DNA of 7,251 nt from CAZMGG01 sp964565715 (GTDB taxonomy: Bacteria > Planctomycetota > UBA1135 > UBA2386), in NCBI GenBank assembly GCA_964565715.1, contig CAZMGG010000200.1, forward strand, positions 1-7,251, written 5' to 3'. Shown here one piece after another: positions 4,991-7,251 of this stretch. Both the position numbers and the translations under genes were made by a program. Under the pieces are notes generated by a model. The model was not told the origin of the DNA, did not search any database, and was given only the letters and a program-made list of their open reading frames with translations. Position 1 is the first letter of the stretch. The number at the start of each line of letters is the position of its first letter.

Positions 4991-5016
4991 CGGGTAGCGG
5001 AACAGTTCCGCACCCG
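4991..5016. promoter_or_regulatory. Interrupted palindrome around GCGGAAC-A-GTTCCGC
   Basis: The core arms GCGGAAC (4997-5003) and GTTCCGC (5005-5011) pair perfectly around one A, and CGGGT (4991-4995) pairs with ACCCG (5012-5016) outside them, with one extra A on the left: 12 bp in total. It lies upstream of the possible -10 box of paralog B and 35 nt beyond the stop of the metG remnant. It could be an operator overlapping the -35 region or a terminator for metG; the 1-nt loop fits a DNA site better than an RNA hairpin. Confidence 0.4.
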
Positions 5017-5050
5017 GCACGGATTTCTGGCGGACGAAGCGCCTCGCGCC

Positions 5051-6589
5051 TCAGTGCAGGCGCTGGCCTGGGCGCGCGCCGGCGTCCGGCGACAGCAGGT
5101 ACACCTCGCCATCGGTCCCCGCGGCGCAGACCATGCCTTCGCTGAGTCCGAACTTCATCTGCCGCGGCTTCAGGTTCGCCACCATTACGGTGAGGCGACC
5201 CACCAGTTGCTGTGGCTCGTATGCGCTCTTGATGCCGGCGAACACGTTGCGGGTGACGCCGCCGCCGAGGCTCAAGGTGAGACGAAGCAGCTTCCGTGCG
5301 TCCGGCACCGCCTCGGCGGCGACGATCCGCGCCACCCGCAGGTCGACCTTCTGGAAGTCGTCGATGGTGCACTCGGCGGCCAGGGGTTCCTTCTGCAGGG
5401 GCTCGGGACCGTCGGTGCCGGCATCGCCGCCGGCGGGAGATTCGGGCAGGGACTCGTCGAACATGGCTTGCACCTTCTGCGGATCGATCCGCGCCATCAT
5501 GTGCTGGAACGGCGCCACCGGCGTGCCGGTGAGGGGGCGCTGGGCCAGATCCCAGCGGTCGAGTGGCGCGCCCAGCAGCGCTCCCGCCCTGGCCGCCAGA
5601 TCGGGCAGCACCGGCGCCAGGTAGACCGCCAGCTGGCGGAACAGGTTGAGCACCACGGTGCAGACCTGCTGCAGTTCCGCCGCCCGCGCCGGGTCCTTCT
5701 TCAGGGTCCAGGGCGCGCGTCGCTCCACGTACTCGTTGGCGGCGTCGGCCAGCACCATGATCCGACGCATGGCCTCGCGGGTGTCGCAGGCCTCGTAGCA
5801 GGCGGCGATGGCGTCGGCCTCGGCGGCGGCGCGGGCGAACAGGCCGCCGTCGTCGGGGTAGTCCGCGCAGAGGCCGCTCGTCTCGACGAAGCGCGCGGAG
5901 CGGCTGGCCAGGTTCACCACCCGGCCCACCAGGTCGCTGTTGACCTTGCCGACGAACTCCTCGCTGTTCAGATCGAGGTCGTCGATCCTCGGCCCGAGCT
6001 TGCTGGCGTAGTAGTAGCGCAGGAACTGCGGATCGAGGTGCTCGAGGTACTTCGCGGCGGTGACGAAGGTGCCGCGCGACTTGGACATCTTCTCGCCGTT
6101 GACCTTCAGGAAGCCGTGGATCTGCACGCGGCTCGGCAGCCGGTAGCCGCCTATGTGCAGCATGGCGGGCCAGAACAGCGTGTGGAAGTAGGTGATGTCC
6201 TTGCCGAGGAAGTGCACCACCTCGCAGTCGGGGTTGCGCCACCAGTCGTCGACCGACTGGCCGGTGCGGTCGCACCAGTCGGCGGTGCTGGCGATGTAGC
6301 CCACCGGCGCGTCGAACCAGACGTACCAGAACTGGCCCTTGGCGTCGGGGATCTCGAAGCCGAAGTACGGCGCCGGCCGCGACACGTCCCAGTCCTGCAG
6401 CGGCTTGTCGAGGAAGTGGCCGAGCAGGTAGTTGCGCACCTCCTCCTGCAGGGCGCCGCTGTTCTTCACCCAGTCGGTGAGGAACTCCTGCAGCGGCTGC
6501 AGCCGCACGAACAGCTGGGCGCTGGGCCGCAGCTCCCGCACGGCGCCGGAGTGCACGCAGCGCGGGTTCTTCAGCACGGTGGCGGGATA
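5051..6589 (-). pseudogene. metG: Methionyl-tRNA synthetase lacking its N-terminal ~165 residues
   Basis: MetRS charges tRNA(Met) with methionine. The visible frame gives 512 residues that match the E. coli-type enzyme from about residue 166 to the end: KNPRCVHSGAV, NSGALQEEV, WDVSRPAPYFGFEIPDA, WYVWFDAPVGYI, HFLGKDITYFHTLFWPAML, the KMSKS loop (GEKMSKSRGTF; 6077-6091), RYYYASKLGPRIDDLDLN, the anticodon-binding helical domain, and a C-terminal EMAP/Trbp111-like tRNA-binding OB domain (FQKVDLRVARIV to PGQRLH, ~5053-5370). Homology begins at YPATVLKNPR (6589). The HIGH motif and the Cys knuckle, which should lie upstream, are absent; the preceding DNA is instead the terminator and end of another gene. 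The enzyme cannot work as shown. No start with a ribosome site is visible; a GTG at 6577 is the first in-frame candidate. Everything present is intact and uninterrupted, so an assembly misjoin or very recent break is more likely than decay. Confidence 0.88.
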
Positions 6590-6595
6590 GACGAA

Positions 6596-6617
6596 GGCCG
6601 CCCCCGGAGGGGCGGCC
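6596..6617 (-). terminator. GC-rich terminator hairpin after the anti-sigma-like gene
   Basis: Perfect 9-bp stem GGCCGCCCC / GGGGCGGCC with a 4-nt loop, 25 nt past the stop of the anti-sigma-like gene and followed on the - strand by TTCGTCT. It sits almost exactly where metG homology begins (6589), so the sigma/anti-sigma unit ends naturally just at the join. Confidence 0.55.
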
Positions 6618-6642
6618 CTGGGTGCTGCTGCGCGTGGTGCGC

Positions 6643-6942
6643 TCAGTCGTCCGAGAGCTTGGCGAGGATCTGCGCCTGCAGGTGCGAGGGCGTCATCATC
6701 CGGCGGCGGCGGCCCGTCTCGGCGCTGATCCGCTTCCAAAGTTCGAGCTCGCGCTCGGCACCCGAGAGGGCGGCGTCGGCGACCTTGTCGCCGTCGAGGT
6801 ACGCGTGCACGGCCGGGGGCAGCTCTTCGGCCGCGAGCGGCACCTCGCGGTCAGCGGCGGCCGCGGGCTCCGCCTGCACCGCAGGGCGGGGCTCGGGCGT
6901 CGGCTGACGCACCGCGTCACGGGGGTCAAGGGAGTCATGCAT
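6643..6942 (-). CDS. Small protein, probable anti-sigma factor
   Basis: 99 residues. The ATG at 6942 shares its A with the TGA of the sigma-factor frame (TGATG), so the two are translationally coupled, which is the usual arrangement for an ECF sigma factor and its anti-sigma factor. The N-terminal ~40 residues are Pro/Ala/Glu-rich and look disordered. The rest is helical: LPPAVHAYLDGDKVADAAL, ERELELWKRISAETGRRRRM, then MTPSHLQAQILAKLSDD. AYLDGD resembles the Y-L-D-G-E turn seen in many anti-sigma domains. There is no Cys/His zinc-binding motif and no transmembrane helix, so if it is an anti-sigma factor it is a soluble, non-ZAS type. I do not recognise the exact family; the role rests mainly on position. 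The frame is open further upstream, but that part overlaps the sigma gene and is spurious. Confidence 0.7.
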   Translation of the reverse strand: MHDSLDPRDAVRQPTPEPRPAVQAEPAAAADREVPLAAEELPPAVHAYLDGDKVADAALSGAERELELWKRISAETGRRRRMMTPSHLQAQILAKLSDD

Positions 6943-7251
6943 CACGAGTATCGATCCTCCAGGAGCTTCTGCAGCGCCTCGCGGGCGCGATGGACACGCA
7001 TCTTCAGGGCACCGACCGTCGCGTCGAGCAACTCGGCCATCTCCTCGTACGAGCGGCCTTCGACGTGCTTCATCACGAACGCTTCCCGCAGACTCGCCGG
7101 GAGTGCCGCCAACGCGCCGTCCAGATCGCGCCGGATCTCCGCGGCGATGGCATCGGCGTCCAGCAGCTTCGTCCACGCCGCGGCCAGCTCAATGGCCAGC
7201 GGCATCCCCTCCACCAGCCGGCAGACCCGCACCACGCCCGCCGCCTCGCCC
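6942..7251 (-). CDS. ECF sigma factor region 4 joined in frame to an NB-ARC/STAND ATPase fragment (partial)
   Basis: The frame is open from the right edge to the TGA at 6942-6944 (~102 visible residues). The downstream part (7118-6945) is a sigma-70 region 4 of ECF type: ALAALPASLREAFVMKHVEG, then the helix-turn-helix SYEEMAELLDATVGALKMRV and HRAREALQKLL. It binds the -35 element in sigma factors. The upstream part (GVVRVCRLVEGMPLAIELAA, then W-T-K-L-L-D-A-D-A-I-A-A-E-I) does not look like sigma region 2 or its linker. GMPLAIELAAAW followed by an E-I-R-R-D-L-D end is the signature after the GLPLA motif of NB-ARC/STAND ATPases found in AfsR-, LuxR- and kinase-linked regulators. The change falls near 7118. 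A chimeric join is the simplest explanation; a true fusion would be new to me. The gene's 5' end lies outside the window. Region 4 call firm (~0.9), fusion uncertain. Confidence 0.75.
   Translation of the reverse strand, partial: GEAAGVVRVCRLVEGMPLAIELAAAWTKLLDADAIAAEIRRDLDGALAALPASLREAFVMKHVEGRSYEEMAELLDATVGALKMRVHRAREALQKLLEDRYS

Noticed and set aside
4911..6275. 454-codon - strand frame over metG
   Set aside because: Arg/Pro/Gly-rich frame in the wrong phase relative to metG homology.
5054..6907. 617-codon open frame on the + strand
   Set aside because: It lies antisense to the metG homology and anti-sigma gene, and its composition (Arg, Gly, Val, His repeats) is that of a GC-rich shadow frame.
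6643..7176. 177-residue version of the anti-sigma-like protein
   Set aside because: The extra N-terminal part overlaps the sigma frame and is Arg-rich shadow sequence; the coupled ATG at 6942 is the natural start.
1..7251. CRISPR array, tRNA, rRNA or insertion sequence
   Set aside because: Looked for regularly spaced repeats, cloverleaf arms with CCA-end context and transposase motifs on both strands; none seen.

Overview
The window is very GC-rich (about 70% by eye) bacterial DNA that looks like draft-assembly sequence: a run of 10 Ns sits at 3678-3687, and two genes near the right end appear broken. No gene here fixes the phylum. An MglB-type Roadblock protein, large secreted paralogous proteins, a lysine-rich histone H1-like microprotein and a sigma/anti-sigma pair fit Planctomycetota, Myxococcota, Gemmatimonadota or a neighbouring candidate phylum. 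That placement is inference.

Left part, + strand (1-2312). The 3' end of a gene for a protein with a C-terminal membrane anchor is followed 10 nt later by an MglB-like Roadblock/LC7 gene, then a strong terminator-like hairpin. A sparsely coding stretch holds a perfect inverted repeat. A 32-residue Lys/Ala/Arg protein follows at 1068-1166, with its own Shine-Dalgarno sequence and a downstream hairpin. Next come two adjacent genes (1316-1819 and 1851-2312) for membrane-tethered proteins. They share an unrecognised domain with LLNGV and YVHADG-x3-TTMM motifs and are tandem paralogs.

Middle part, - strand (2337-4906). Two secreted proteins of exactly the same length (373 aa) are clear tandem paralogs. 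Their intergenic region holds the N gap, extreme G/C hairpins and two perfect palindromes. A further interrupted palindrome lies upstream of the second gene (4991-5016).

Right part, - strand (5051-7251). In transcription order this reads: a fragment carrying the GMPLAIELAAAW signature of NB-ARC/STAND-type ATPases, running in frame into an ECF sigma factor region 4; a 1-nt-overlapping small gene, probably an anti-sigma factor; a GC-rich terminator hairpin; then a methionyl-tRNA synthetase lacking its first ~165 residues, including the HIGH motif and zinc knuckle. The segment of about 530 bp carrying sigma region 4 and the anti-sigma gene is therefore bounded on both sides by broken genes. Either it was inserted by recombination or, more simply, the assembly is chimeric there.

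I see no tRNA, rRNA, CRISPR array or transposase. The most interesting items are the two sets of tandem paralogs with no recognised function, the H1-like microprotein, mutually exclusive hairpins upstream of 1316, and the double break around the sigma/anti-sigma cassette.
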